A DNA stretch of 64,000 nucleotides from Protea cynaroides (taxonomy: Eukaryota > Streptophyta > Magnoliopsida > Proteales > Proteaceae). Below are positions 23,458-35,709 of the stretch, piece by piece (within the stretch, counting starts at the first letter, position 1; every line of letters begins with the position of its first letter). The DNA is taken from the NCBI GenBank assembly GCA_028583415.1, contig CM053269.1:55479007-55543006 (forward strand). Direction: 5' to 3'. The position numbers and the translations under genes were made by a program. The notes beneath the pieces were generated by a model. It was not told the DNA's origin, did no database searches, and saw only the letters and a program-made list of their open reading frames with translations.

Positions 23458-26400
23458 ATGGAGCTGTTGACACCGACTCCTCCTCCCCAACTCGCCGGGA
23501 ATCACTTCTCCAGGGCCTTCTATTCTCCGACGATTTCCCATTCCTTTGTTGGATCTCGTCGTGATTTTCATCAGCAACATGCCTCTGCTACGGGGTCTCC
23601 TTGGCAACTGGAAATCACCGAAGAAGTGGGGGAGAGAGTCACAGTTGCAGTTGGGAAGGCCATTGATAAAAGCTTGGCTTTGCTTCAATTTTGTTTTCAG
23701 CGCTTCTGCTGCCCAGAAATTGTTCTCCTTCATGTTCACCAACCTTCTCCCACCATTCCCACCCTCTGTACGTTCTTCTTCATTTTTGGTTTGCTTTGTG
23801 ATATGGCTTTTAGTTTGAATTGATTTTTCTTTCTCAACTTCTTTTATCTTTTTCTTCTGAGGGTTCCTCTAATTTCTTTCACTTCTTGTTAAGATTTGCT
23901 TTATAGGGCGTTTATCACTGTGTGCTAATGGCTTGTGTTTTTCATTCCCCTTAGTATTTGTTTCATGACCGACTATTTTCTTCACTATTTTAGCGGCAAT
24001 CTGACAATTAGTATTATATTTCTTTTGGGGTAACTATAGTAGGAAAACTGCCTGCAAGCCAAGCAAACGAGGAAATGGTAGCGGCGTTTCGAAAAGAAGA
24101 GATCGAACAGACAAGGAAGCTTCTATTCAATTACTTGAACGTTTGCCGGAAAGCGAAGGTGATAATCTCTCCGACAATTCTTCTCTCTCTCTCCCCCCCT
24201 CGCCTCTTTTTTACTTGTAGTTTTGTAACGGTAAATGTAGCATAACTCAATACTGTCTCTTTATCATCCCTGGATATTTATAAACCAAAAATCTACTGTC
24301 GGGTAATTTTGAGGTTCAGATCCCAACTATTATTACAATATAGGCTTCAAATTTCCATCTGCATGCTGAATTTGAGCAGAAGAAATTTTAGTATGTTTAT
24401 TGTCATACAAAGAATATTTACAAAACGATTAGGTTTAGCTCCTTTCCCATCTCCTGCACTGCGTTTTTGGATGAAGTGATGTCGCACATAATAGAGGAAA
24501 GGGGGTCTTTTGACTGAAAAGAGAGGCCATATTTGACTGGTGTATTGGATCATTTTCCTGGTACATCGGTTGGTGGACTGCTCTGTGTGTGTTTGTGTAG
24601 AGAGAGAGAGACCCTGAATTGCATCTTCACTGATCAGTGCAGGAATCGAGCATCGATGTTGGCACTTAGCTTGTTCTCAAGCAAGTGCACACGTCTAATG
24701 TGTCATCTACCCCAAATATACCAGGCTGACCAGATCTAAGTTCCTAACTTCCTATTCATCAAGTCCCCTGAAATATGCACATAGATTTTGATTCTACACA
24801 GGGAATAAAACAATGACTCATTTTGAGGATTCTAAGAATATAGAAATAGCTCTGCTAAGCATCATGAGGACTAGTGAATTGCTGTCATTGTCACCAGTGT
24901 CACATCAGCTAACATGAGTGGGTATATGTGATAGAGGATCCAACACTCATCTCACTGTTCAAAACTTCAAATTTTAACCCAAATGAGCATGTGGTTGTCA
25001 CTACAACAATCAAACACAAAGTGCAGTTGCAATAGAAAAGCAATGATAACAATAAACATAAATTTAGGATGAATTTCAAGTTCTGAACAGGAAAGCATCA
25101 TAGTATTTCTAGTATTAATCTGTCAAGCAACATTGAAATTAGCCAAGAGTTATAGCATACAATGTATACTTGAACAAAATTGACAAAAACGATAATAGCA
25201 ATCACAAGCTGTTGGCATTGAATAGGATCACACATGTACTTTCGGATATGAGTTCAAGCTGTTCTTCCTTAGCTGCCCTGTCGAAAGTGTGTTGAGAGTA
25301 AAAGGTAAAGATTCCTGGTTTGAGAGGAGCTGAATTTGGAGAATAACATATAATTAAGAAAATTGAAGGCTTCTGCACTGGTGGTTGTTTCTATTTACTT
25401 TAGTTAATTCTTGTGAAGCTGGTACGTCGCAGGTGAAAGCAGGAGTCATCACCATTGAAGCTGCACAAGTTAAGAAAGGCATTGTTGATCTAGTGAACAT
25501 GCATAGTATTAGGAAGCTTGTTATGGGGGCAGTGCCAGATAAGTAAGTGTTTTTTCTTCTCATCTGGACCTAATTTTGTTCAAAAGAAAATGATCTTTTG
25601 TCTTATCTAGGCTTTCTTGCTTATTTATTTGGCTCTTGGTCCGGCAATCTTATAAATAACTTCTGGCTGTCGTAAGTTGGAAACCTGGAAGGCAGGAACA
25701 TGACATTTTTTTTTCCCCAAATAAAGATTGAACCTGTAGTTTCCAGATAAGAAAACTCTTTTGATTTCAAACTAAGAATTCAAATTTGAATTGCAAGAGT
25801 TAGTAAAGGCCTGTATTGTTTAGTAATGGACTTTAGGTTCAAAATTAATTTTAACTAATTGATAGTTGGTCTGGGTGTTTTCAAATGTGGTTCCATTTCA
25901 GTGCAACTATATCCTAATCTTACACCTGACATTTGATTTTAATGCTGGAGTCCCCGTATGGATGTATCATATAGATAGGGGTGGGGATGATAGATTAGGG
26001 TCAGATATGGTCCATGGTGCATCTTGGGTTTAGTCTGACCAGCCCAACCTAATGGGATCATTGCAAAATACATTTGCTTTGATTTTTTTTTTTAGGAAGT
26101 TGGTTAAATGTCTTCATCCTTATGTACACTAGAACACTTTCACCTCTAACCCACTTGTGTACCAAGAAAAAGAGAAAAGGACACTAAAGAATATATTTGA
26201 TACATATTCCATTCCCCCCCCTCCCTCACAAAAAAAAAAAAAAAAAATTCACACACACACAGAAAAAAGAAAAAAAAAGAAAAAGAAAAAAAAAAGAACA
26301 AGAAGGTACCTTGATTTGTTTTGGATTTTTTTTCCTCCTAAGGATGCTTGTGATCATAAAACTATTAAACTGTAAGCATTGTGCTGCATCCTTGTGTTTG

Positions 26401-27893
26401 ATACGTTCTTTCTGCAAGTGAACAATTTTAATGGATGTTTTTCAGTTGCATGAAGATGAAGAAGGCCTCAAGCAAAGCAAACTTTGCAGCCAGAAATGCT
26501 CCTCCATTCTGTGAGATATGGTTTGTGAACAAAAGGAGACATGTCTGGACAAAGGAGGCTTCTGAAAGCCTGACTATTTTCCCTTCAGTACTCAGTCCTC
26601 CTGATATACCTTCTGAAAGATTAAGCTTTAGTTCATCATCTAATCTCATGGGTGAGCTCATTTCCAACAGAACTTGTCTTCAGACTGATTCTTCCAATAC
26701 TGGGGTACACTGCTTTGGAGTAGGAAACCAGGTTCATATAGAACCTGATAAAGCAGAAGGTGCTTCATCTACCAGTAGATCCTGTTCCACCAATCAGATT
26801 GATTCTTTGTCAGCTGAAAGATTGTTGCCATCAGAGTGCTCAAATGTAGAGGAAGAAACTTTATATAATAAGCTTAAGGAAGTGATGTGTCTAGCGGAGA
26901 CATTAAAAGATGAAGCATTTGCAGAGCTAGTGAAGTGCAAAAGTTTGGAAGCAGAAGCTTTTGAAGCTATTAACAAGGTAGAAATGAACTGATTTCTTTG
27001 CTTTGTTTTCGGAGAATTTTTTGAGATTCTGTAGCCATAACAATAACTTTTGCTTGGCTATTTGTGGCATTTGTGGGAGATTCCTCCCACAGTGGCATTG
27101 TGGGGAACCCTTTTCCATGAAAATATATTGAAATTCTGAGTTTGAATATCTCATTAAATAATGTCCTGCAACTTCTTGTCAAGTTTGGTGCTAATTAAAA
27201 TGAAACTTTGAATTTTTTCAATATCCGACTCCTGTATCATTGTTGAAGTTAATTGTCTTAAGGATTCTGAGAAATAATATAAAGGTGTTAAGTGTATTCC
27301 TCTTTGTTATGATCTCCTTCCCTGCTCCTACCAGGTCAAAGTGTTTGATGCAGCCTGTGCACGTGAAATTAAGCTTCGAGAGGAAGTTGAAGACATTCTA
27401 AGAATTACTAGACAACAACAACAGAAGCTTTTGGAGCAAAGAGAAGAAGTAACTAGAGATCTACAGAAGATGATGACAAATGTAGCTGTACTTGATATAC
27501 ATCTCCGGCGGTCAACCCATCGGCGGGAAGAAGTTGCTGGAGAGTTGAGGTTCATCCAAGCATCCATGACAACTCTCCAGGATGAAAAGGAGGAGCTACT
27601 ACAGCAAAAAGAGGAAGCCATGTGTCAGTTGGAACAGTGGAGAAGTCGTGGGCATACTGGAGTGCCTAACTGTGACAGGTTCATACGGATTTTCAATGAA
27701 TCTCTTGAGGTCACAGAGTTTACTTTATCGGATTTGCAGACTGCAACATGCAACTTTTCGGAGAGCTTTAAGATTGGGGAAGGAGGGTATGGATGTGTTT
27801 ACAAGGGAGAGATTTTTAACCGAAGTGTTGCTGTAAAGAAGTTGCATCCACATAACATGCAATGCCGATTAGAGTTTCAACAAGAGGTGTACT

Positions 27894-27937
<44 letters not shown>

Positions 27938-29616
27938 CCTCACTAAAAAAAAGTACATTTATGAGAAAAATACACCATTATACAATATACATTACACTAC
28001 GGTGAGGATTCGATGAGGCTATAAAATAATGTAATCTCTCCTATCTTCTCCATGTACTAGCTACTATGTGCTACCATGCATTTCTTGGATCAACCATTTG
28101 ACAGATACCATAGGGGCTACAGGGTATTGACCAAATTTCAGGTCTCTAAAACCTTCCTGAACTAGTCATGATACTCTTGGCAGTTGTAGACAATGTGATA
28201 ATCGAATGATTGGTTTGACTCTCCAGTATATGTTCAATGTCTACTACAGAGATGGTGTCTATGGTCTTCTTTACAGATCCTGTACTTTCCCCTAGTATAT
28301 TGACTAGAATAAAAAATTTATATGCAATGACATTGTGCTATTCAACTGGATGTCAAAATGCCCCTCTTGTTGCCTCTAAAAGTATCTCGTGTTTTCATAC
28401 TTGCAGGTTCTAGTTCTTAGCAAACTACGACATCCTAATTTAGTGAATTTGATTGGAGCATGCCCAGAAGCCTGGTCCCTTGTATACGAGTACTTGCCAA
28501 ATGGGAGCCTCCAAGATCACCTCTTCCGGAAACGCAACACTCCTCCCTTGACTTGGAAGACCCGGACACGAATTGCTGCCAAAATATCAAGTGCCCTCCT
28601 CTTCTTGCACTCTTCAAAACCTGAAAAAATAATCCATGGAGACCTGAAGCCCGAAAACATCCTTCTTGATTCATACTTTAACTGCAGAATTGGAGATTTT
28701 GGGATTTGCAGGCTTGTCCCTGAGGAAATTGTTGATTTTCCAAGTTTCCGTCGTAATACAGAGCCAAAGAGCTCCTTCCCTTATACAGATCCAGAGTTGC
28801 AGCGGAATGGAAATCTGACACCGAAGTCTGATGTCTACTCCTTTGGGATCATTATTCTACAGCTACTCACTGGTAGGCCTCCTGTGGGACTAACCAATGA
28901 GGTGCGTCGAGCTGTGTTGTCGGGGAAGCTCACTTCAATTTTGGACACGTCTGCTGGAGAATGGCCTCTGCTTCTGGCAAAGCGATTGGTGGATGTAGGC
29001 TTACAATGCTGTGAATTGAACAGTCGAGATAGGCCAGAGCTGACACCAGCTTTGGCGAGGGAGCTTGATCAGTTACATGTTCCCGAAGAGCTTCCTGTGC
29101 CTTCTTTTTTCTTGTGTCCAATACTTCGGGTGAGTGGTTTATAACCTTCTTGCATCACAAAGACTACGACCTAGATTTCAGGGCGTCGGTGGCAACTAAT
29201 ATGCAGTACCAGTGAAAAAATCATGGCCCATAAGCCCAATGGGTTGGAGTCCTTTAGTAGTATGAAGTCACCTGTTGCCAATGACTTGACCTTTATTTTT
29301 TGAAGAACTTTATCTTACAAAAAATAACAATTAGGATCCTCTGAATGAGCCAAGGATCTCGCTTTTTAGAATCAATATTGTGATGTTATGCCTAGTGTTG
29401 CTTACTGCTTACACAACAACCTTGTGCTTGCAGGACATAATGCATGATCCTCAGGTGGTAGCTGATGGTTTCACCTATGAAGGCGAGGCCATTCGAGGAT
29501 GGTTGGAAGATGGACATGATACTTCTCCTATGACCAATTTAAAGCTGAGCCATTTGCATCTTACACCAAACCACGCACTTCGACATGCTATTCAGGACTG
29601 GCTCTGCCAGTCATGA
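23458..29616 (+). CDS. PUB33-like: USP-kinase-U-box E3 ubiquitin ligase (PUB32/33 class), 7 exons
   Basis: Predicted 842-aa cytoplasmic receptor-like kinase with E3 ubiquitin-ligase activity. Exons: 23458-23767, 24040-24158, 25433-25542, 26446-26977, 27335-27886, 28407-29129, 29434-29616; all introns are GT-AG and phases agree. An N-terminal USP-like domain (residues about 45-205) shows VTVAVGKAIDKSLALL, HVHQPSPTIPTLLGKLPAS, IRKLVMGAVPDNCMKMKK and NAPPFCEIWFVNK. A Ser-rich linker and a coiled coil (about 330-460, rich in Glu, Gln and Arg) follow. The kinase domain has IGEGGYG at 504, VAVKK Lys at 525, HGDLKPEN with Asp620 and DFG with Asp638. A C-terminal U-box from about 773 (PSFFLCPILR then DIMHDPQVVADGFTYEGEAI) recruits E2. 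It carries HGD instead of HRD, so it is a non-RD kinase. It appears intact. The exact PUB orthologue is uncertain. Confidence 0.92.
27896..27934. repeat. (CT)n microsatellite in U-box kinase intron 5
   Basis: About 19 CT units start 9 bp after the donor of intron 5 (gtgtac at 27887). A long pyrimidine tract this close to a donor could influence splicing. Confidence 0.85.
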
Positions 29617-32432
29617 AATCCTGAATCTGCATGGATTTTACTGTAATGTGCATATTTGAGCTTGTATTTTATGTTTATTTTGTATATGTATGTGGGCATG
29701 TATTGTACAATACAAGGGAAGTGTGATGAAGTTTGGAGAATGATGCTCCAAAAACTCAAGTAGGATCTGATAGTAGGAAGCAGCTCAACCATGAAGACAA
29801 CTTTATGGACAGACCTCTTGTATATTTTTTTGAAGCGGGATGATAATGTGCTACTTGATTTTGCGGAATGAGAATCTGTAATATGGGCAATATGATGCAG
29901 ACTGCCATGTCATATAGGGTTGTGTGCTAATTAATAAGATCTAATCAGAAATTCTAATTGAGATGATCGGAGACTCAGTTGCAGTGTCAAATTAAATTTG
30001 TAAATGTGCTGAGATAATGAAACATAATGGTATGACTCTTAGGAGGGGTGACATCAAAAGAGCCTTCAATGGTGCAGCTGCAACCTTCCTGGAATGGCCA
30101 TGAGCCAAAGGTCCTTTCCCAGAAGATTCATCCCTTATCATTAGATATACAAGTGTAGGTAATGCCACATGGTATGGTGGAATGGCTCCAAGGTCGCCTG
30201 TTCAAATGTCAAGTTTCAGGTCAAAAGGAGTTGGTCATGCGGTAAACTAAAATATTGAAAAATTAAGGGCTGCCTAAAGGAATATATGAACATTTGCATG
30301 TAGTGTGCATGGTTGAAGTAATTGGTATCGAATCGATGGATTCGTATCGATTTTGAACTTGATTGATATACAATCTGATCCTATTTTAATGCAGATTGCC
30401 ATGTGTTAGTTTTCTATTAGATCCGTATACCAATCTGATCACATGCGGGATATTATATCCGATATCTGAATTTAAAACCTTGATTCACAATGATGGTAAC
30501 ATACTGCTTCCAAACAGTCTGATAGCATCTGAACCCCTTCTAAATCTTTTGTCCTCGATCATATCATAAGCCATTTTGACATCCTTTACTTCAGCTTCAA
30601 GGGTGCTGCTGCATTGTCCTGACCCGACTCAAGCAAATATTTTAGCTGTACCTGACAAAAATAGTACAAAACAAAATCTAGAATGGTCTGATGATATGTT
30701 ACTGCTTCCATCTGTCAGTGATTATCACAACAAAATGGTTAGTGCCAAAATCCTTCCCCACATCTAGCCAATATAATGGGTTGAAATCAAATAAACAATT
30801 GATTAGGTTTTCAGTCTCCTGTTGGGTTTCATGATCTGTTATGGTTTTCAAGGATGGCTGAAGATCCCTACACCCAAGTTTGTATGACTGTAAAGTATGG
30901 TTAAGGTCCACATGCTATTATATAACTAATTTGTTTCTTGCATTCCAAATGAAATAGGCTAACAATGTGCTATTAACCATTTTCTACTTGACACCGATCC
31001 ACCACCAGCACTGGGTGTTCGTCGGATCAATGCAAAGCTCCTTCGCCCTTTTCGATCCAAATACCAAATAATATATCATGTTGGCCTCAAGGGGATCTTC
31101 TATAACTCCTTCCATGGAAACTTATCATAAGGGATTTGTTTAAATTCAGCATGAATTTGACCTAGGTCTCTTGATTTAATAAATAAATATAAGGGTGTGG
31201 TGCAGAATGCATTATGCATGCCCATCTTGACAATAAAAAAAAATATAAAAAAAAAAAAAGAGGCATACCCAGCACAGGAGGCTCTCGTCACTGCAGGGTT
31301 CAGGGAAATTCTTATGTAAATAGTCTTACTCCTGCTTTGTGAAGAGACTATTTTCAAATTTAAACCCATGACCATGTGCCAATCTTGATAATAGACTGTA
31401 GGACTACCCATTTCAAATCTCAACTTGATCCGGGACTCCGGATTGTAGAATCACCCACCAAATTCAAGTAGGTAGATAATTAAAGTAGAGGTGAGGTCTA
31501 GGTCCCTGCTGCTTGGTGCCTTGGAAGACAGAGCATTGGCATCTCGATTGTGTTGGGTTGCCAAGGAAATGAAAATGATATTAAACATTCAAATTAAAAA
31601 AAAAAAAAAAAAAGATTTCGTAATCATTATATCACATGATTATATCAATAACTCTAAATTATTCTATATTTGATTGTTAAATTTTATTTTACTTTACATT
31701 TAAATTTTTTATATTTAAAAAATAAAATAAAAAATTAGAATAATTTATACAATCATATTAATTTAAAAATTATAAAAAATTTCCTTTTAAAATTTAAAAA
31801 TTTGCACCTCTCTTTAATTTAATGAAAATTTTCACATCCCTTCAATTTCCCTTACAAGCAAAAAAGCCTCAATGCTTATTTTGATTACACAATAATTTAC
31901 TCCTCCAGAATATTCAGGATTACTCTATTAACAGAATCAAATAGAAGAAAGCACAGAGATGTTCAAAAGCCTTCATCAATTCAAGGGTTAGACTGTGAGA
32001 TGTTTTATTGAGTATATAGAGCTGATTTTAGAGTCTACAGATTAAACTGAATTGAAAGATGCTAAATCCGGATGAGACTGCTCTCCTGTATTACATGAAA
32101 TACGGGCCAAAAGCCTTGAACTTGTGATTCGTTTTTATTCTTCTTTTTCTACAAATTACTAAGGCATCCATGATAGATTAGATCATAAGGTCTGGTCTTG
32201 AAAATGTCTTTCAGTTCCCTCACCTTCATTGCTGTGGCAGAAGGAAATAATTTATTTGATGGTTCTTACTTAAGTACATACAGTATCTTTCTACCCAAAA
32301 AAAAAAAAAAATTACATACAGGATCTCTTCTTTCTCGTGAACGCACAACATAAAGAAACTCACTGACTCAAACCCATCAATCGACTGTAAGAAAACTGCA
32401 GACAAGATATCTGTCCAAATTCTAGCTACAGC
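29617..32432. other. Spacer between the U-box kinase and ENTH genes (convergent 3' ends)
   Basis: Includes both 3' untranslated regions. At 30310-30480 there is a degenerate repeat of the gtatcgaatcgatgg type, also seen near 35030-35190, 57060-57360, 57830-57900 and 58280-58390. No supported gene. A short readable stretch at 30965-31060 is discussed under rejected items. Confidence 0.4.
31615..31868. mobile_element. Decayed relative of the 9439-9781 MITE
   Basis: The right half (aattataaaaaatttcc, ttaaaaatttgcacctctct, cccttacaagcaaaaaagcc) matches the right arm of the 9439 element. The left terminus is missing or too diverged. Another fragment with the left-arm sequence lies at about 60620-60715. 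Confidence 0.5.
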
Positions 32433-33633
32433 TCAACCTCCTTGCAAGATTTCATTCCCGGTAGAAATTAGGGAATTGGTAGTCTGGAGTCCAGAATTGA
32501 TGAATGGATGATCTTCATCAAAGGAAAAACCCACCTTGACCTCATCTTTCTGATCATCCAAAAGAGGTTTGGAATCTTGTTTCCAATCCAATTCATGGAG
32601 TTCTGGAATAAGTTCCTCTGTTGGAGTTTTCTTTTCTTCAAGCTGTTCCTTTCTTATCTCACTCTGACCTTCATCGGTAAAGTCTGAATGACTCCTCTCA
32701 TAAATTTTCAATGATGAGTCTCTGAAGCTTGTTGCTACAGTTGAGGAAAATCGATGGCTGAAGCTTCCAAATCCTTCAATGCCACGAGATATCTTGCGAG
32801 CTCGGTTCCTCTCTTCTTTCAGGAGTGGGCCTTTTTCCAGCAGCCTTAATAACCTCTCCGATTTGTTCCTGACAGTGAGACCCCAGTTGAATCTGCAGAT
32901 ACAATACAATCAAAACAAGAAGAAGCCACAGAATTTTAAGATTACAGGAACAGAGTAGAGAAAACAGAGTCCAGACCCTCTCTCATCAATATATTGGAAG
33001 CTCTCCATCACCCTAATAATATCTTTGTCAGTCTGAAACTCCTCTGCAGTACTCTCCGGTCCGTGGGTCAGAAGGTGTTCTAGTATGATCAAAGTATTAT
33101 AGGAGATTCTCCAATTCTTTCCGTCAAATATGGACAATCTGAAAATAAAGAAAAGAAACCAGAGTTTTTCCCCCTTTCCGAAATCCCAGATAGATGAACA
33201 TAAATACTTGGGAAAGTTAGGAAATCCACGAACCTTTTGTGCAGAATATCCACAATTCTCCAATAATCATCAACTTCGAAAGCAGCCCTCGATATCAAAC
33301 TCATGGTTCTTGTATCAGGAGACCATTGATTTTCATTCGTGGCTTCTTCAGTCAACCTTTCAAACAAAACCCAGATGATAAAAACAAGATACTATCCATA
33401 GAAGAAGAAAACGATGAAGAGATTCGTGTGTCAGGAATCCATGGATTCCCTTTCGTGGCTTCTTCTGTTAAACTTTCAAATCAAACCCAAAAGGGTTATC
33501 TCAAGAAGAAAGAGAAAAAAACTTACAATTGTGCAGGGGTAACATCAGTCAAAGCTAACCGTGCTGTCTTGATCTTCTCTTTGAGGAAGAAAGAAGCTTG
33601 CTTCTTGAACTCATGGAAGGAAGGGGTACCCAT
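32433..33633 (-). CDS. ENTH-domain (epsin-like) clathrin adaptor, 4 exons
   Basis: Predicted 283-aa phosphoinositide- and clathrin-linked adaptor acting in vesicle budding. Exons on the minus strand: 33633-33527, 33356-33234, 33138-32977, 32892-32433; all introns are GT-AG and phases join cleanly. The ENTH domain fills residues about 5-150: GTPSFHEFKKQASFFLKEKI, LLTEEATNENQWSPDTRTM, ISRAAFEVDDYWRIVDILH, NWRISYNTLIILEHLLTHGP, SFQYIDERGFNWGLTVR. A short acidic tail follows (LHELDWKQDSKPLLDDQ, FDEDHPF) without NPF or obvious clathrin-box repeats, so it belongs to the short plant ENTH proteins rather than full epsins. An in-frame ATG at 33684 would add 17 residues. I prefer 33633 because MGTPSFHEF matches the usual family start. 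Intron 1 holds a partial copy of exon 2. Confidence 0.9.
33415..33490 (-). pseudogene. Partial duplicate of ENTH exon 2 inside intron 1
   Basis: On the minus strand an acceptor-like tgatttgaaag is followed by codons for LTEEATKGNPWIPDTR. This parallels the used exon 2 (tgtttgaaag, then LTEEATNENQWSPDTR). Similarity begins in the intron, covers about 70 bp, then stops, and the downstream ISRAAFEVDDYW part is absent. The copy's GNPW is closer to what I know of the family than the used exon's ENQW. Confidence 0.75.
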
Positions 33634-34078
33634 GTTAGTATTGCTGATAGCGGTGTTGTTCACTCTGGTTTCAAGGATTATCATGTTTAAAAATTCATCG
33701 ACTGGGGTTAGAAGAATGATTTTTTTTGGTTAACTTTGGTTAGCTTTCCATTGGCGTAAGCAGGAAACACAACTACTCCATGGGTTGCAGCAAATATCAC
33801 CCACTCTTTCAAATATAGAAATGCAGACGTAATAGGAATAAAAATACAGAGTAAGAACAAGCAGACAACGAAATGGGTACAGTAAATTTGGTCAATGGAA
33901 TGACCAAATGCCGAATTCAAAACTACAGCAGCTACCAAAGCGACGTGAGGTAGGGACACTAGAGCTTAGAAATTTCAAGGTAGTTCCAAGGTCATTTTCG
34001 TCCATATACAACCTACTCTGTACCTATGACCGTCAAAGTTTAGAAATTTTCTTTCATCTGGCTTTTTTTTTTCAACCT

Positions 34079-34321
34079 GGATTCACATTCCCTCCTATCA
34101 GTGGTTTTGGGAGGACGGTGGCAACCTTCCTTGGATGGTTGCCACATGGCTCTCGGTGAATCCGAGACCTATGTTCGAGCCGACACTCCCCTGTCGGTTT
34201 GGCTTGTCAGCTGGTGTCGGCTTGGATGTGAGTCTCGAATTCACCGAGAACCACGTGGCAACCATCCGTGGAATGTTGCCACCGTCCTCCCAGAACCACT
34301 GGGAGGAGACGATGTAAATCC
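34079..34321. mobile_element. Mutator-type MITE (member 3)
   Basis: 243-bp foldback upstream of the ENTH gene. Left arm: ggattcacattccctcc, cagtggttttgggaggac, ggtggcaacc, ggatggttgccac. The right arm in reverse complement gives ggatttacatcgtctcc, cagtggttctgggaggac, ggtggcaac, ggatggttgccac. The arms extend over about 100 bp. No target duplication is visible at these ends. Confidence 0.75.
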
Positions 34322-34691
34322 TCTTTAGAGTTGGAGTTGGCCGTCACCGGTGGCCGGTGGCCGGTGCCGGTGAAAAAACTCGAGATATTTCTAGACGAAA
34401 GCCAAATTTTATTTAGAATTAATTTCCCATTTTTATAGTCCTTATGAGCTGAAGAATTTTTCAAAAATGCAACGTGTAGATTGCTGACTTTGTGTACAGT
34501 AGATAAATTCAATATAATATTTCGAATAAATTCTTTATGTTATCCATGAGATGAGATTCATGTTATTTGGTTGCCACCTGGAAACCTTGGAGGGAAGCTG
34601 TAAATTCAGTTTTCTAAATAGAAGACAGTTGGAAATCATAAAGTTTTCTACCATCACACTTTATGATATCAATAAACGATGGTAGTTTCTC

Positions 34692-34931
34692 GGATTTACA
34701 TCGTCTCTTCCTAGTGGTTCTGGGAAGACAGTGGTAATTTATCTTGGATGATTGTCACATGGCTCGATGAATTTGAGACCCACGTTCAAGCCGACACCTT
34801 CTGTCAGCCTGGCTTGTCTACTAGGTGTCGGCTCGGACGTAAGTCTCGAATTTACTGAAGGCCATGTGGCAACCATCCGGGATAGGTTGCCACTGTCCTC
34901 CTAGACCACTGGGAGGAGAGGATGCGGATCC
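34692..34931. mobile_element. Mutator-type MITE (member 4)
   Basis: 240-bp foldback with ends ggatttacatcgtctcttcc and, reverse-complemented, ggatccgcatcctctcctcc. The core is shared with member 3 (gccgacacc, gtcggctcgga). Flanks tagtttctc (34683-34691) and taggttctc (34932-34940) form a 9-bp target duplication with one mismatch. Confidence 0.8.
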
Positions 34932-35550
34932 TAGGTTCTCTGTCTAACTATGTGGTTCATGCATTGTCATCTCACCTAAGGGATAGGATAGTCATTTTAT
35001 TTTTCTCATATTGATTATTGTGAAAATCGATACGGGATTGAAAATGTATCATGCAAAGTCAGTATACATTTTTGCAGAGGAATTCAAAAAATCGAAATCA
35101 AATATCCGTTCCCCACATCAATCAGGTATCTCAGCCACTTCTAATATTGATATACAAATAGACTGATCTAATTGATACGATCCGGATATTTACAACCATG
35201 GCTAATATAAAAATGCAGCTCTTAATATATAAATCAAAATGAACACATCATCTATCCACGTGATATAATAAGCGTAGTGAGGTTTGGAAAAATAAAATCC
35301 CCTTGTCACAACAATATTTCGCTTATAACTTGAGAATGTGGCTTTGATCTCAAAATTTGATCCATCAAATTTTGGCTCCATCAGCCTTTGTAACCTCAAT
35401 TACAAAGTGATAGCCAAAATCATCACCAATAAGCCAAGAGTTGGCTTTTTATTAACCCTGTGTTGTTGGAGCCCAAAATATATAATTGCAAGCTAGACTG
35501 GGCCTACGTTAGCTGGCGTAAATATGACCGACTTACAACTTTGAATCTAT

Positions 35551-35700
35551 GGAAAGAGATCGTCTCCTGCGATAGGAGGCTCCTGCGACTGATCCAAGGG
35601 TTTGGGGATCAGTCTGGCCGTTTGCCAATACATTGGGGGGTGGGCCGACTGAAATCCGACCCTTGGTAGGCAACAGGACTGCAGGAGACGATTTCTATAC
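35551..35700. mobile_element. Mutator-type MITE, short member (member 5)
   Basis: 150-bp foldback with ends ggaaagagatcgtctcctgc and, reverse-complemented, gtatagaaatcgtctcctgc. Flanks tgaatctat (35542-35550) and tgaatccat (35701-35709) form a 9-bp target duplication with one mismatch. The internal sequence differs from members 1, 3 and 4, so it is a subfamily. Confidence 0.8.
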
Positions 35701-35709
35701 TGAATCCAT

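Noticed and set aside
30965..31060. Plus-strand stretch reading HHQHWVFVGSMQSSFALFDP, reminiscent of the HW block of Ulp1-like (C48) proteases found in some MULEs
   Set aside because: Only about 30 residues, no Asp or Cys catalytic blocks follow, and no TIR or intron structure around it. Similarity may be chance.
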